Positions 47,764 through 57,070 of a stretch of 64,000 bases of DNA are shown one piece after another; positions within the stretch are counted from its first letter, which is position 1; every line of letters begins with the position of its first letter. The notes beneath the pieces are model-generated. The model worked only from the letters and a program-made list of their open reading frames with translations, made no database searches and was not told the DNA's origin. The DNA comes from Streptomyces aculeolatus (GTDB lineage: Bacteria; Actinomycetota; Actinomycetes; Streptomycetales; Streptomycetaceae), in assembly GCF_020400605.1 (NCBI RefSeq), contig NZ_JAINRD010000002.1, forward strand, positions 434,001 to 498,000, given 5' to 3'. Position numbers and translations under genes: made by a program.

Positions 47764-48980
47764 TTGCCTGCCCCCTCGAAGTGCGGGTTCTCCCAGATGA
47801 CCGTGCCGCCCATGCCGAAGCCGACGCACATGGTGGTGATGCCGTAGCGCACCTGCGGCTGCTCCTCGAACTGCCGCGCCAGCTGCGTCATCAGCCGCAC
47901 GCCGGAGGAGGCGAGCGGGTGACCGAAGGCGATGGCGCCGCCGTACTGGTTGACGCGGGGGTCGTCGTCGGGGAGGCCGAAGTGGTCGAGGAACGCCAGC
48001 ACCTGCACGGCGAACGCCTCGTTGATCTCGAACAGGCCGATGTCGGCGATGCCGAGGCCCGCCTTGGCGAGCGCCTTCTCGGTGGACGGGATCGGGCCGA
48101 CGCCCATCACCTCGGGCTCCACGCCCGCGAAGGCGAACGACACGAGCCGCATCTTCACCGGCAGCCCGGCCGCGCGCGCCACGTCCTCGGCGGCGATGAG
48201 GGAGGCGGTGGCGCCGTCGTTGAGCCCGGCGGCGTTGCCGGCGGTGACCCGGCCGTGCGCGCGGAACGGGGTCTTCAGCGACGCGAGGTTCGCCAGCGTC
48301 GTACCGGGGCGCATCGGCTCGTCCCGGGTGGCCAGGCCCCAGCCGGTCTCGCCGGCCTCCGCGTTGGTGCGGCGGACGGAGATGGGCACGAGGTCGGCCT
48401 GGATCCGCCCGTTCGCGTACGCCTTGGCGGCCTTCTCCTGCGAGTGCACCGCGTACTCGTCCGCGCGGGCCTTGGTCAGGTGCGGGAAGCGGTCGTGCAG
48501 GTTCTCCGCGGTCATGCCCATGAAGAGGGCGGACTCGTCGACGAGCTTCTCCGAGACGAACCGCGGGTTGGGGTCCACGGCCTCGCCCATCGGGTGCCGG
48601 CCCATGTGCTCGACGCCGCCGGCGAGGGCGATGTCGTACGCGCCGAAGGCGGTGGAGGCGGCGGTCGTCGTCACGGCGGTCATGGCGCCGGCGCACATCC
48701 GGTCGATGGAGTACCCGGGCACGGTGGGCGGCAGGCCGGCGAGGATGCCGGCGGTGCGGCCGATGGTCAGGCCCTGGTCGCCGATCTGCGTGGTGGCGGC
48801 GACGGCGACGTCGTCGACGGCGGCGGGGTCCAGGGCGGGGTTGCGGCGCAGCAGCTCGCGGATGCACTTGACCACGAGGTCGTCGGCGCGGGTCTCGTGG
48901 TAGATGCCCTTCGGGCCCGCCTTGCCGAACGGGGTGCGGACGCCGTCGACGAAGACGACGTCCCTTGCGGTACGAGGCAC
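47760..48980 (-). CDS. acetyl-CoA C-acyltransferase (thiolase)
   Basis: 406 aa degradative thiolase: nucleophile Cys in YSIDRMCAGAMTAV (near residue 91), HEAF-type motif as INEAFAVQ, the histidine in GGAIAFGHPLASSGVR, and the second Cys in ITTMCVGFGMGG. It cleaves 3-ketoacyl-CoA with CoA to give acetyl-CoA. It is the first gene of the operon with the multienzyme. GTG 48980 has AGGAG 7 bases upstream. A partial palindrome 73-88 bases upstream may be an operator. Confidence 0.93.
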   Translation of the reverse strand: MPRTARDVVFVDGVRTPFGKAGPKGIYHETRADDLVVKCIRELLRRNPALDPAAVDDVAVAATTQIGDQGLTIGRTAGILAGLPPTVPGYSIDRMCAGAMTAVTTTAASTAFGAYDIALAGGVEHMGRHPMGEAVDPNPRFVSEKLVDESALFMGMTAENLHDRFPHLTKARADEYAVHSQEKAAKAYANGRIQADLVPISVRRTNAEAGETGWGLATRDEPMRPGTTLANLASLKTPFRAHGRVTAGNAAGLNDGATASLIAAEDVARAAGLPVKMRLVSFAFAGVEPEVMGVGPIPSTEKALAKAGLGIADIGLFEINEAFAVQVLAFLDHFGLPDDDPRVNQYGGAIAFGHPLASSGVRLMTQLARQFEEQPQVRYGITTMCVGFGMGGTVIWENPHFEGAGK

Positions 48981-49406
48981 GGGCTCTCCTCCGGAGGGGG
49001 TGCGGGTTCTCGTGGTGCCGACCCCGGTGGGGCGGCGCGGCTCTGGGGCCATGCTACTCGCCGGTAACGAGCGGTGCCCAGTGGCCTGCCGGAAGGTGTG
49101 CCCCACACCACGGTGGGCGGCGGGCCGGAGCGGGTGCGCGGGGGCGGCGCGGCACCCGGAGGGGGCGGCGCTCGTGCCCGTGCGGCGCCGCCGCGACGGC
49201 AGCGCCGGGCGGGCCGGTGCGCCACGGCTGCGCCCGGCGCGTGGCCTGCCGAGCGCGGCTGCGTCCCGCGGCCGACGGGCCCCGGTGCGCCGGGCGGGCC
49301 GCCGTTGCGCGGGCGCCGGCCGCGCCCGGGGCCCCGGCCGCCGCGCCGCGGCCTCGCCCGTACGCGGGCCGGCTCCGGGCCGTACGGCAGGCGTCGCCGG
49401 CGCCGC
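48981..49406. other. intergenic region between thiolase and RNase D genes
   Basis: 426 bases, both neighbours on the minus strand. The 49000-49080 end holds the thiolase promoter area with the palindrome at 49053-49068. The rest (about 49100-49400) is extremely G/C-rich and Arg/Ala/Pro-coding in every frame, without a plausible start, ribosome site or homologous protein. I see no gene there. Confidence 0.5.
49053..49068. promoter_or_regulatory. imperfect palindrome in the thiolase promoter
   Basis: GCTACTCG-CCGGTAAC: six of eight base pairs are symmetric. The half-sites TTAC-N-GG / CGAGTA resemble operators I recall upstream of actinobacterial fatty-acid degradation genes (TetR-type regulators). 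The regulator cannot be named from the sequence. Confidence 0.35.
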
Positions 49407-50666
49407 TCAGTCCTGGACGGCCGCCGTCAGGAGGGGGGTGACCTGCTCGATCTGCCACGGGCGGGCGCCGAGGTGGGTCAGGGCCGCCGCCACCGACTCC
49501 TCGGTGGGGTCCTTCGGCGGCTCCCAGCAGACCCGGCGCACCGTGTCCGGTGCGATCAGGTTCTCCTGCGGCAGGCCCAGCTCCTCCGCGCGCGCCGTCA
49601 CCGCCGCGCGCGCCGCCGACAGCCGCGCCGCGGCGGCCGGGTCCTTGTCGGCCCACGCACGCGGCGGCGGCGGGCCGTTCAGCGGCAGCCCCGGCTGCGG
49701 CAGCTCGGACTCCGGCAGCGCGCGGGCGCGCTCCACCGCGGCGAGCCACTGCTCCAGCTGCCGCCGGCCCATGCGGTGCCCGAAGCCGGGCAGCGCGGCC
49801 AGCGCCCGCGTGGACGTCGGCATCGCGAGCGCCGCCTCCACGATGGCGGCGTCCGCGAGCACCTTGCCCGGCGAGATGTCGCGCCGCTGCGCGACGCGGT
49901 CCCGGGCCGTCCACAGCTCCCGTACGGTGCCGAGCTGCCGCCGGCGCCGCACCTTGTGCATGCCCGACGTACGCCGCCAGGGGTCCCGCCGCGGCTCCGG
50001 CGGCGGCGCCGCGGCGATCGCCGCGAACTCCTCCTCCGCCCACCGCAGCTTCCCCTGCGCCGTCAGTTCCTCGACCAGCGCGTCCCGCAGGTCCACGAGC
50101 AGCTCGACGTCGAGTGCGGCGTAGCGCAGCCAGGGCTCGGGCAGCGGCCGGGTCGACCAGTCGACGGCGGAGTGGCCCTTCTCCAGCGCGTACCCGAGGA
50201 CGTTCTCGACCATCGCGCCGAGACCGACCCGGGGGAAGCCCGCCAGCCGCCCCGCCAGCTCCGTGTCGAACAGCGCGCCAGGATGCATGCCTATCTCGCC
50301 GAGGCACGGCAGATCCTGGGTGGCGGCGTGCAGAACCCATTCCGCATCGCCGATCGCCGCCGCGAGACCGGAGAGGTCGGGACAGGCCACCGGGTCGATC
50401 AGCGCCGTGCCCGCACCCTCCCGGCGCAGCTGCACGAGGTACGCCCGCTGCCCGTACCGGTAGCCGCTGGCGCGCTCCGCGTCGATGGCGACCGGGCCAC
50501 TGCCTGCGGCGAAGGCGCCGACCACCGCGGCGAGCGCCTCGGGGTCCGCGGTGACGGGCGGAATGCCCTCGCGGGGATCGAGAAGGGGGACCGGCGCCGA
50601 TCCGGAGGTCGGTGCTCCGGGTGCGGGGAGTCTGTCCTCTGCTGCGGTCTCTTGGGCGTCGGTCAC
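49407..50666 (-). CDS. rnd: ribonuclease D
   Basis: 419 aa. The DEDD exonuclease domain lies at about 45-210: Exo I VAIDAERASGYRYGQRAYLVQL, Exo II LHAATQDLPCL and Exo III RYAALDVELLVDL. An HRDC domain follows (about 240-320; TARDRVAQRRDISPGKVLADAAI) and a C-terminal helical region. It trims 3' ends of tRNA precursors and other small RNAs. In Exo I the usual DTE reads DAE, keeping both acids. ATG 50666 is the first start after the LuxR-type gene's terminator. Confidence 0.9.
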   Translation of the reverse strand: MTDAQETAAEDRLPAPGAPTSGSAPVPLLDPREGIPPVTADPEALAAVVGAFAAGSGPVAIDAERASGYRYGQRAYLVQLRREGAGTALIDPVACPDLSGLAAAIGDAEWVLHAATQDLPCLGEIGMHPGALFDTELAGRLAGFPRVGLGAMVENVLGYALEKGHSAVDWSTRPLPEPWLRYAALDVELLVDLRDALVEELTAQGKLRWAEEEFAAIAAAPPPEPRRDPWRRTSGMHKVRRRRQLGTVRELWTARDRVAQRRDISPGKVLADAAIVEAALAMPTSTRALAALPGFGHRMGRRQLEQWLAAVERARALPESELPQPGLPLNGPPPPRAWADKDPAAAARLSAARAAVTARAEELGLPQENLIAPDTVRRVCWEPPKDPTEESVAAALTHLGARPWQIEQVTPLLTAAVQD

Positions 50667-50698
50667 GTGTCAAGGGTATCTGTGAGTCGTGCACGACA

Positions 50699-50732
50699 GC
50701 GCCCGTCGACGGAACGTTACGTCGACGGGCGC
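50699..50732 (-). terminator. terminator after the LuxR-type regulator gene
   Basis: Perfect 13-bp arms (50699-50711 with 50720-50732) around an 8-base loop GAACGTTA, 39 bases past the regulator stop on the minus strand. Confidence 0.8.
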
Positions 50733-50771
50733 CGCGCGGCTGCCTGGAGAGGGCCCTTCACCGGGCCCGGG

Positions 50772-51464
50772 TCAGTGGATGATTCCGGTGCGCAGCGCCA
50801 CCGCCACCATGCCGGCGCGGTCGCCCGTGCCGAGTTTGCGCGCGATGCGGGCGAGGTGGCTCTTGACGGTCAGCGCGGACAGCCCCATCGAGACGCCGAT
50901 GGCCTTGTTCGACTGGCCCTCCGCCACCAGTCGCAGCACCTCGACCTCGCGGCCGGACAGCTCGCGGTAGCCGCCGGGGTGCCCGGGCGGGCCGGAGTTG
51001 CCGCCGGCGCCGGGGGAACCCGGCGGGCGGCGGTGGTGCAGCCGGCCCGCCGCGGCGCCGATGTGCGCGGCGTTGGGGCGGGTGGGCAGGCCCATGCTGG
51101 TGCGGGTGCCGGTGACGACGTAGCCGCGGACGCCGCCCGCGAGGGCGTTGCGTACGGCGCCGATGTCGTCGGCGGCGGACAGCGCGAGGCCGTTGGGCCA
51201 GCCCGCGGAGCGCGCCTCGGAGAGCAGCGTGAGGCCGGAGCCGTCGGGCAGGTGGACGTCGGCGACGCAGATGTCGCGGGGGTTGGCGATGCGGGGGCGG
51301 GCCTCGGCGATGGACGAAGCCTCGATCACGTCGCGCACGCCCAGCGCCCACAGGTGGCGGGTGACGGTCGAGCGTACGCGGGGGTCCGCCACGACGACCA
51401 TGGCCGTCGGTTTGTTGGGGCGGTAGGCGACCAGGCTTGTGGGTTGCTCGAGGAGAACAGACAC
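50772..51464 (-). CDS. orphan LuxR-type response regulator with degenerate receiver
   Basis: 230 aa. Residues 18-120 form a receiver-like domain and 165-228 a LuxR helix-turn-helix (LSGREVEVLRLVAEGQSNKAIGVSMGLSALTVKSHLARIARKLG). The presumed phospho-acceptor remains (CVADVHLPDGSG). However, the acidic pocket is reduced to ADP, and the conserved Lys after GYxx is replaced (GYVVTG), so ordinary phosphorylation control is doubtful. A Pro/Gly-rich linker joins the domains. No sensor kinase is adjacent. It is a single gene with its own terminator and an A/T-rich upstream stretch (51575-51620). Confidence 0.85.
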   Translation of the reverse strand: MSVLLEQPTSLVAYRPNKPTAMVVVADPRVRSTVTRHLWALGVRDVIEASSIAEARPRIANPRDICVADVHLPDGSGLTLLSEARSAGWPNGLALSAADDIGAVRNALAGGVRGYVVTGTRTSMGLPTRPNAAHIGAAAGRLHHRRPPGSPGAGGNSGPPGHPGGYRELSGREVEVLRLVAEGQSNKAIGVSMGLSALTVKSHLARIARKLGTGDRAGMVAVALRTGIIH

Positions 51465-51729
51465 CAGGTCCCTCCAGACGGTGTGCGGGGACGGGGCCGG
51501 CTGGGAGAGCCGGGACGTTCCGTGTCGCGTACGGAAGGTCTCTCACGTCTTCGGCAGGTGCCCGGAGGGGCTTTAGGCAATGATCACGAATTAGTGAGTA
51601 AAAAACGGACAATTCGGATGGGCGATCGACTGTGCACGCCCCGCGCGGTCCGCGCCGCGCCGGCCGCCTGCGGCGCCCGTCCCGGCCCCTGCCGCCCCTG
51701 CCGCCCGTTCCCTCCGATCGCCCGCGCCG

Positions 51730-52425
51730 TCAGCGCCGGCGGGAGCCGCGGCGCTGCGGAAGCGGCACGATCGGCGCGGCGTCCGGCTCCGGCGCCGCCG
51801 GCGGGGCGGCCGCCGGCGGCAGGCCCGCGCACTGGCACAGCATCTCCACCCACGCCGCCAGGTGCGCCGCCGCGTCCGGCGCGCCGTCCCCGGCCGCGCG
51901 CGACGGCTGCGGCGTCCAGGACGCCCGGATCTCGATCTTCGTCGTCGTGCCGCGCTCCGCCAGCCCGCCGAAGTGGTGCGAGGACGCGCGCGTGACGGTG
52001 CCGCTGGGCTCGCCGTAGCCGAGGCCGCGGGTGTCCAGCGCGCCGGTCAGCCAGGACCAGCACACCTCCGGCAGCAGCGGGTCCGCGGCCATCTCCGGCT
52101 CCAGGTCCGCGCGCAGCAGCGTGACGAAGCGGAACGTACCGCGCCAGGTGTCCTGCCCGTCCGGGTCGTGCAGCAGCACCAGCCGGCCGTCGGCGGGCTC
52201 GACGTCCTCCGCCGCGCCCTCGTCGACCTCCGCCTCCAGGGCGTACGCGAAGGGGGCGATGCCCCGTGGCGCGCGCGTCGCCTGCAGCGCCACTTCGGGG
52301 CGTACCGCGGCGGAGCCGAGCGCCTCGACGGCCTGCCGGAACGGGGGCGGCAGGGCGCCGCCCCCCGGCCGTCCGTCCGGGGGGCCATCGGGTTCGTCGA
52401 CGAGGTGTCCAGGAGCCGCAACCAT
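51730..52425 (-). CDS. DUF3000 family protein
   Basis: 231 aa. The pattern PPFRQAVEALGSAAVRPEVALQATRAPRGIAPFAYALEAEV, GRLVLLHDPDGQDTWRGTFRFVTLLRADLEPEMAADPLLPEVCWSWL, SSHHFGGLAERGTTTKIEIRASWTP is that of the actinobacterial DUF3000 family. Its function is unknown and it is usually found near hemE and RNase D, as here. There is no signal peptide; the C-terminus is Pro/Ala-rich and ends in a basic tail. ATG 52425 was chosen as the last start before the conserved region. It is divergent from hemE across 92 bases. Confidence 0.85.
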   Translation of the reverse strand: MVAAPGHLVDEPDGPPDGRPGGGALPPPFRQAVEALGSAAVRPEVALQATRAPRGIAPFAYALEAEVDEGAAEDVEPADGRLVLLHDPDGQDTWRGTFRFVTLLRADLEPEMAADPLLPEVCWSWLTGALDTRGLGYGEPSGTVTRASSHHFGGLAERGTTTKIEIRASWTPQPSRAAGDGAPDAAAHLAAWVEMLCQCAGLPPAAAPPAAPEPDAAPIVPLPQRRGSRRR

Positions 52426-52517
52426 GCCCGGAAGACTAGGGGGCGCGACGCACGGAAGCGCTGCGGGACACCCGGGTGGCCTGATCTCGACTCCCACGCG
52501 CGTGCGAAGATGCAGGG

Positions 52518-53624
52518 GTGAGTGCCGACAGCGCCCCCCGCCCCTCCGCCACGTCCGTCGCCGGTGCCGCTTCCGCGGCCACCGCCCCTGCTGGACCGGC
52601 CGCCGACTCCGCGTTCCTGCGCGCGTGCCGGCGCGAGCCCGTACCGCACACACCCGTGTGGTTCATGCGGCAGGCGGGCCGTTCGCTGCCCGAGTACCGG
52701 CGGCTGCGCGAGGGCATCGGCATGCTCGACTCCTGCCGGCGGCCCGACCTCGTCACCGAGATCACGCTCCAGCCCGTACGGCGGCACGGCGTGGACGCCG
52801 CGATCCTCTTCAGCGACATCGTCGTCCCCCTCAAGGCCATCGGCGTCGACCTCGACATCAAGCCCGGCGTCGGCCCGGTCGTCGCCCAGCCGATCCGGAG
52901 CCGCGCGGACCTCGCGCAGCTGCGCCCGCTGGAGCCCGACGACGTGCCGTACGTGGCCGAGGCCGTGGGCCGGCTGACCGCGGAGCTGGGCGCGACGCCG
53001 CTCATCGGCTTCGCCGGGGCGCCGTTCACGCTGGCCAGCTACCTGGTCGAGGGCGGCCCTTCGCGCAACCACGAGCACACCAAGGCGATGATGTACGGCG
53101 CGCCGGAGCTGTGGGCCGAGCTGGTCGGCCGGCTCGCCGGCATCACGGCGGCGTTCCTGCGGGTGCAGATCGAGGCCGGCGCCTCCGCGGTGCAGCTCTT
53201 CGACTCCTGGGCGGGCGCGCTGGCGCCCGCCGACTACCGGCGCGCGGTGCTGCCCGCGTCGGCGGAGGTCTTCGCGGCGGTCGCCGGGTACGGCGTGCCG
53301 CGCATCCACTTCGGCGTCGGCACCGGCGAGCTGCTGACCGCGATGGGCGAGGCCGGCGCGGACGTCGTCGGCGTCGACTGGCGGGTGCCGATGGACGAGG
53401 CGGCGCGCCGCGTCGGCCCCGGCAAGGCGCTGCAGGGCAACCTCGACCCGGCGGTGCTCTTCGCGCCGCGCGAGGCGATGGAGGCCAAGGCCGCCGAGGT
53501 GCTCCGGGCGGCGGCGGGGCTGGAGGGGCACGTGTTCAACCTCGGCCACGGCGTGCTCCCGACGACGGACCCCGACGCACTGACGCGGCTCGTGGAGTAC
53601 GTGCACGAGTCCTCGGCCCGCTGA
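52518..53624 (+). CDS. hemE: uroporphyrinogen decarboxylase
   Basis: 368 aa. It decarboxylates the four acetate side chains of uroporphyrinogen III to give coproporphyrinogen III. Signatures: [17 protein letters not shown] near the N-terminus (Arg and Asp pocket), [41 protein letters not shown] and FNLGHGVLP at the end. An Ala/Pro-rich N-terminal tail of about 30 residues precedes the conserved part; the true start could be slightly later than GTG 52518. The later steps, hemY and hemQ, are encoded about 3 kb downstream. Confidence 0.93.
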   Translation: MSADSAPRPSATSVAGAASAATAPAGPAADSAFLRACRREPVPHTPVWFMRQAGRSLPEYRRLREGIGMLDSCRRPDLVTEITLQPVRRHGVDAAILFSDIVVPLKAIGVDLDIKPGVGPVVAQPIRSRADLAQLRPLEPDDVPYVAEAVGRLTAELGATPLIGFAGAPFTLASYLVEGGPSRNHEHTKAMMYGAPELWAELVGRLAGITAAFLRVQIEAGASAVQLFDSWAGALAPADYRRAVLPASAEVFAAVAGYGVPRIHFGVGTGELLTAMGEAGADVVGVDWRVPMDEAARRVGPGKALQGNLDPAVLFAPREAMEAKAAEVLRAAAGLEGHVFNLGHGVLPTTDPDALTRLVEYVHESSAR

Positions 53625-53733
53625 AGGCGGCGTCCGGGAAGGACCGGGGGGGGGCGGGCAACGCCTCGGTACCACGGGCGCGTTCGGAAAGATAGGTCTG
53701 GCGCCCTGTGCCCCGATCGCGTAGAACACCGCC

Positions 53734-54468
53734 ATGTGGGTGTGCTTCGCGCTCGTCGCCTGGGCCGCCGCTCTGCTGTCGTGCGGGCGCCTGGTCCTCG
53801 TCGGTTCCGTCGCCGCGGCACAGCCGGAGGCCGAGCCCGCCCGGGTCCGCGGGGCGCGTGAGCTGACTCTCTACGAGGCCGCCTTCCTCGCCGGCGGGCC
53901 GCGGCGCGTCGTCGACGTCACCCTGGTCTCCCTGGCCCGCGAACGGCGGCTGCTGCTCGCGCACACCGGCTGGGCGACCGTCGTCGAGCCCGAGGGCCGC
54001 GACGACGTCGAGCGGGCCGTGATCGCCGCCGCGGGGCCCGGCGGGCAGAGCACGATTCCGGCCATCCGCACCGCCGCGTGCGCCGCCGACGCGCTGCGCG
54101 ACCTGGACGACGGCCTCGCCGCGTCGGGCCTCGCGGTGCCCGCGCCGATCCGCTCCGCCGTGCGCGCCGCGGTGCGGCACGTCCGTATCGCGGGGGTGGT
54201 GGTGCTCGGCAGCGGGATCACCGCGCTGGCGCTGCGGGCACCGGAGCAGGAGCCGATCGCGGGCTGGTTCGTCCTGCCGCTGATACTCGTCTGCGGCTGC
54301 CTGGCGATAGCCCGGCTGGAGGTCGGCGAGTACACCCGCTGGGCCACGCCCGACGGCCGCGGGCTGCTCGCGACTCTCGACGAGGCGGACTCGCTCCTCA
54401 CCGGACTCGCCGTGCGCGGGCCCGCCGCGCTGCCCGACCCGGAAATGCGCGCCGCGCTCGCGCGGTAG
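53734..54468 (+). CDS. TIGR04222-type membrane protein
   Basis: 244 aa. The diagnostic LTYEAAFLAGGPRRVVDVTLVSLARERRLL-like segment (starting at about residue 45) is that of the TIGR04222 domain common in Streptomyces. An N-terminal transmembrane helix (about 1-25) and two more in the second half (VRIAGVVVLGSGITALAL and WFVLPLILVCGCLAIA) anchor it. The function is unknown; several paralogues per genome are usual. It lies between hemE and a secreted hydrolase, with about 110 bases upstream containing a G tract. Confidence 0.8.
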   Translation: MWVCFALVAWAAALLSCGRLVLVGSVAAAQPEAEPARVRGARELTLYEAAFLAGGPRRVVDVTLVSLARERRLLLAHTGWATVVEPEGRDDVERAVIAAAGPGGQSTIPAIRTAACAADALRDLDDGLAASGLAVPAPIRSAVRAAVRHVRIAGVVVLGSGITALALRAPEQEPIAGWFVLPLILVCGCLAIARLEVGEYTRWATPDGRGLLATLDEADSLLTGLAVRGPAALPDPEMRAALAR

Positions 54469-54503
54469 CCGCCGACCGCGCCGCGACACCCCGGGCGGGT
54501 TCC

Positions 54504-54532
54504 TTTACATCAGCAACTCGGCCAAGAATTAT
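54504..54532 (+). promoter_or_regulatory. putative promoter of the secreted hydrolase gene
   Basis: TTTACA (54504-54509) and AATTAT (54527-54532) at 17-base spacing, in an unusually A/T-rich 50-base island. The leader to the GTG at 54616 is about 75 bases. Confidence 0.45.
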
Positions 54533-54615
54533 CACTTTTACCCTCAATTCCTCCCGCCTCGCGCCGCCCCGTGCGGCCGGTCGTGACGCCTTGCGCCGCA
54601 GCAGAAGGGTCCTTC

Positions 54616-56241
54616 GTGAGAGCAGCAGTGCTGTACGGAATCCTCGGTTCGCTCGCTCTCACCGGCCTCGCCGCGGCCCCCGCCGCCGACGCCGCCAGGA
54701 CCGCGACCGCCGTCCACGTGTCCCGTGCGGCCGACGGCCCCGAGGCCCGCGGGGCCGCCGTCGCCGCCGACCGCGCCGCCGGGGCCGGCGTCGACTTCGG
54801 CCGCTGCCAGGCGGCGGAGGGGCTGCCGGCGCCCATCGAGTGCGGCACGGTCGCCGTCCCGCTGGACTACGCGCACCCCCGCGGCCGGCAGCTCAAGCTC
54901 ACGGTCAGCCGCATCGGCGCCACCGGGCCGCGCGCCGAGCGGCAGGGCAAGCTGGTCTTCAACCCCGGCGGCCCCGGCGGCTCCGGCACGTACTTCCCGC
55001 TGCTGAGCAGGTCCCCGGAGTGGCGGCGGCTGGCGGCGGCGTACGACTTCGTCGGCTACGCCCCGCGCGGCGTCGAGCGCTCCGGCGCGCTGTCCTGCCA
55101 GGACCCCGACGAGTTCATGAAGGCACCGTCGAACACCTCGGAGCACCCCTCGGAGCGCGAGAAGCGCGCCCGCATCGAGAGGGCGCACGCGTACGCGAAC
55201 GGCTGCGCCAGGATCGCCGGCCTGCGCCACTACACGTCCCTCAACAACGCCCGCGACCTCGAGGTGCTGCGCGCCGCGCTCGGAGAGCGCAAGCTCACCT
55301 ACCTCGGCGCCTCCTACGGCACCTACTTCGGCAGCCTGTACGCCGCGCTCTACCCAGGCCACGTGCGCCGCATGGTCCTCGACAGCCCGGTCGACCCCGA
55401 CCCGCGGCAGATCTGGTACGGCAACAACCTGCGCCAGTCCGCCGCGTTCGAGGAGCGCTGGGCCGACTGGCAGCGGTGGGTCGCCAAGCACGACGACGTC
55501 TACGGCCTCGGCCGCAGCCGGTGGGAGGTGGCGGCGGCGTACCAGCGGGCGCGCGAGCGGATCGAGAAGGAGCCGGTGGCCGGGCGGATCGGCACGGCCC
55601 AGCTCCAGGCGGCCTTCCTGCGCGCGGTGTACGCCGACGGGTACTGGGCGCCGGCCGCCACCGCGCTCGCCGACTACCTCGGCGGCAGGCCGGGGACGCT
55701 GGCGGAGTTCGCCGCCGACGATCCCTCCGACAACGCGGCCGAGGAGAACGGCAACGCCGTCTACACCGCCGTCGAGTGCAACGACGCGCCCTGGCCGACC
55801 GACTGGGAGACCTGGGACCGCGACAACAGCAGGCTCGCGCGTGTGGCGCCGTTCGAGACGTGGGAGAACGCCTGGATGAACCTGCCCTGCGCGTTCTGGA
55901 CCGGGCCGCGGCAGCAGCCCCTCGACGTCCGCACCGGCGCTGGCGAACTGCCGCCGGTCCTCCTCCTCGCCGCCGAGCGGGACGCGGCCACGCCGTACGA
56001 CGGGGCGCGGGAACTCGCGCGGCGGCTGGGCGGCTCGGCGGACCTGGTGACGGAGAAGGACGCCGGGTCGCACGGGCTTGCCGGCGGCGAGAACGGCTGC
56101 GTCAACAAGCACGTCGACACGTACCTGCTGACGGGCCGCAAGCCCGGCGACGTGGCCTGCGCGCCGCACCCGGAGCCGAAGGCGGAGCGGGGCGGGAAGC
56201 GGTCCGTGGCGCCGGGGACGGGCGGCCCGGCGGTCGGCTGA
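54616..56241 (+). CDS. secreted alpha/beta hydrolase, tripeptidyl-aminopeptidase-like (S33)
   Basis: 541 aa. Sec signal peptide to about residue 27 (GLAAAPAADAA). The mature enzyme has the Streptomyces Tap/S33 layout: CGTVAVPLDYAHPRG, oxyanion motif FNPGGPGGSG, nucleophile Ser in YLGASYGTYFG, acid in LLAAERDAATPYDGA and His in DAGSHGLAGG. Cys residues suggest disulfides. It probably removes N-terminal peptides or amino acids outside the cell. GTG 54616 has AGAAGGG upstream. The C-terminus carries a short charged tail after the catalytic domain. Confidence 0.88.
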   Translation: MRAAVLYGILGSLALTGLAAAPAADAARTATAVHVSRAADGPEARGAAVAADRAAGAGVDFGRCQAAEGLPAPIECGTVAVPLDYAHPRGRQLKLTVSRIGATGPRAERQGKLVFNPGGPGGSGTYFPLLSRSPEWRRLAAAYDFVGYAPRGVERSGALSCQDPDEFMKAPSNTSEHPSEREKRARIERAHAYANGCARIAGLRHYTSLNNARDLEVLRAALGERKLTYLGASYGTYFGSLYAALYPGHVRRMVLDSPVDPDPRQIWYGNNLRQSAAFEERWADWQRWVAKHDDVYGLGRSRWEVAAAYQRARERIEKEPVAGRIGTAQLQAAFLRAVYADGYWAPAATALADYLGGRPGTLAEFAADDPSDNAAEENGNAVYTAVECNDAPWPTDWETWDRDNSRLARVAPFETWENAWMNLPCAFWTGPRQQPLDVRTGAGELPPVLLLAAERDAATPYDGARELARRLGGSADLVTEKDAGSHGLAGGENGCVNKHVDTYLLTGRKPGDVACAPHPEPKAERGGKRSVAPGTGGPAVG

Positions 56242-56296
56242 GGCCGCCGCCGGGACGGGGCAGGCTCCGGGCCCCCGGCTCCCGGGCGGCAGGCGT

Positions 56297-56324
56297 CCGG
56301 TGCCGGGCGTCAGGTGCCGGGCGT
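56297..56324. repeat. two-copy 14-bp repeat at the hemQ 3' end
   Basis: CCGGTGCCGGGCGT (56297-56310) followed by CAGGTGCCGGGCGT (56311-56324), then CAGG, immediately beyond and just reaching the hemQ stop codon (minus strand). Confidence 0.6.
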
Positions 56325-57070
56325 CAGGCCAGGGAGGCCACCAGCTCGGCGACCGGCTTGCGGCGGCCGGTGTAGAACGGCACCTCCTCGCGCACGTGCA
56401 GCCGCGCCTCGGACCCGCGCAGGTGGCGCATCAGGTCCACGATGCGGTGCAGCTCGTCTGCCTCGAAGGCGAGGATCCACTCGTAGTCGCCGAGGGAGAA
56501 CGCGGGCACCGTGTTGGCCCGCACGTCCGGGAAGCCCCGGGCCATCTTGCCGTGGTCGGCGAGCATGCGGCGGCGGTCCTCGTCCGGCAGCAGGTACCAG
56601 TCGTAGGAGCGGACGAAGGGGTACACGCTCACGTACGCGCGCGGGCTCTCGTCCGCCAGGAACGCCGGGACGTGCGACTTGTTGAACTCCGCGGGGCGGT
56701 GCAGCGCCATGTTCGACCAGACCGGCGCGAGGGCGCGGCCCAGGCGCGTGCGGCGGAAGAGGTTGTACGCCTCCTGCAGCGCGTCCGAGCTCTCCGCGTG
56801 CCACCAGATCATGACGTCGGCCTCGGCGCGCAGCCCCGACACGTCGTACGTGCCGCGCACGACGACGTCCTTCGCGGCGAGCTGCTCGAACAGCTCGGTG
56901 ACCTCGTCCGCGTAGCCCGCGCGGTCCTCGGGGAGGCCGTCGCGCAGCTGGAACACGGACCACAGGGTGTAGCGGATGACCTCGTTGAGGTCCTTGGCCT
57001 TCTTGCCGGCGTTCGCGGAGCGGGACGAAGCCGGGGGCGGGGCGGCCGCCGGGGGGGATGCGTCACTCAT
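56324..57070 (-). CDS. hemQ: coproheme decarboxylase HemQ (chlorite-dismutase family)
   Basis: 248 aa. It converts coproheme to protoheme by decarboxylating two propionates with peroxide, the last step of the coproporphyrin-dependent haem pathway. Signatures: [12 protein letters not shown], catalytic-Tyr region [16 protein letters not shown], and the haem-binding region [33 protein letters not shown]. The N-terminal 25 residues are Ala/Pro/Ser-rich and disordered. Its ATG overlaps the hemY stop (ATGA), so the two enzymes are translationally coupled. Confidence 0.93.
   Translation of the reverse strand: MSDASPPAAAPPPASSRSANAGKKAKDLNEVIRYTLWSVFQLRDGLPEDRAGYADEVTELFEQLAAKDVVVRGTYDVSGLRAEADVMIWWHAESSDALQEAYNLFRRTRLGRALAPVWSNMALHRPAEFNKSHVPAFLADESPRAYVSVYPFVRSYDWYLLPDEDRRRMLADHGKMARGFPDVRANTVPAFSLGDYEWILAFEADELHRIVDLMRHLRGSEARLHVREEVPFYTGRRKPVAELVASLA

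Noticed and set aside
49054..50694. 546-aa minus-strand frame in another frame over rnd and the adjoining gap
   Set aside because: It is Arg/Gly/Ala-rich and conflicts with the RNase D frame, which carries all Exo motifs and an HRDC domain.
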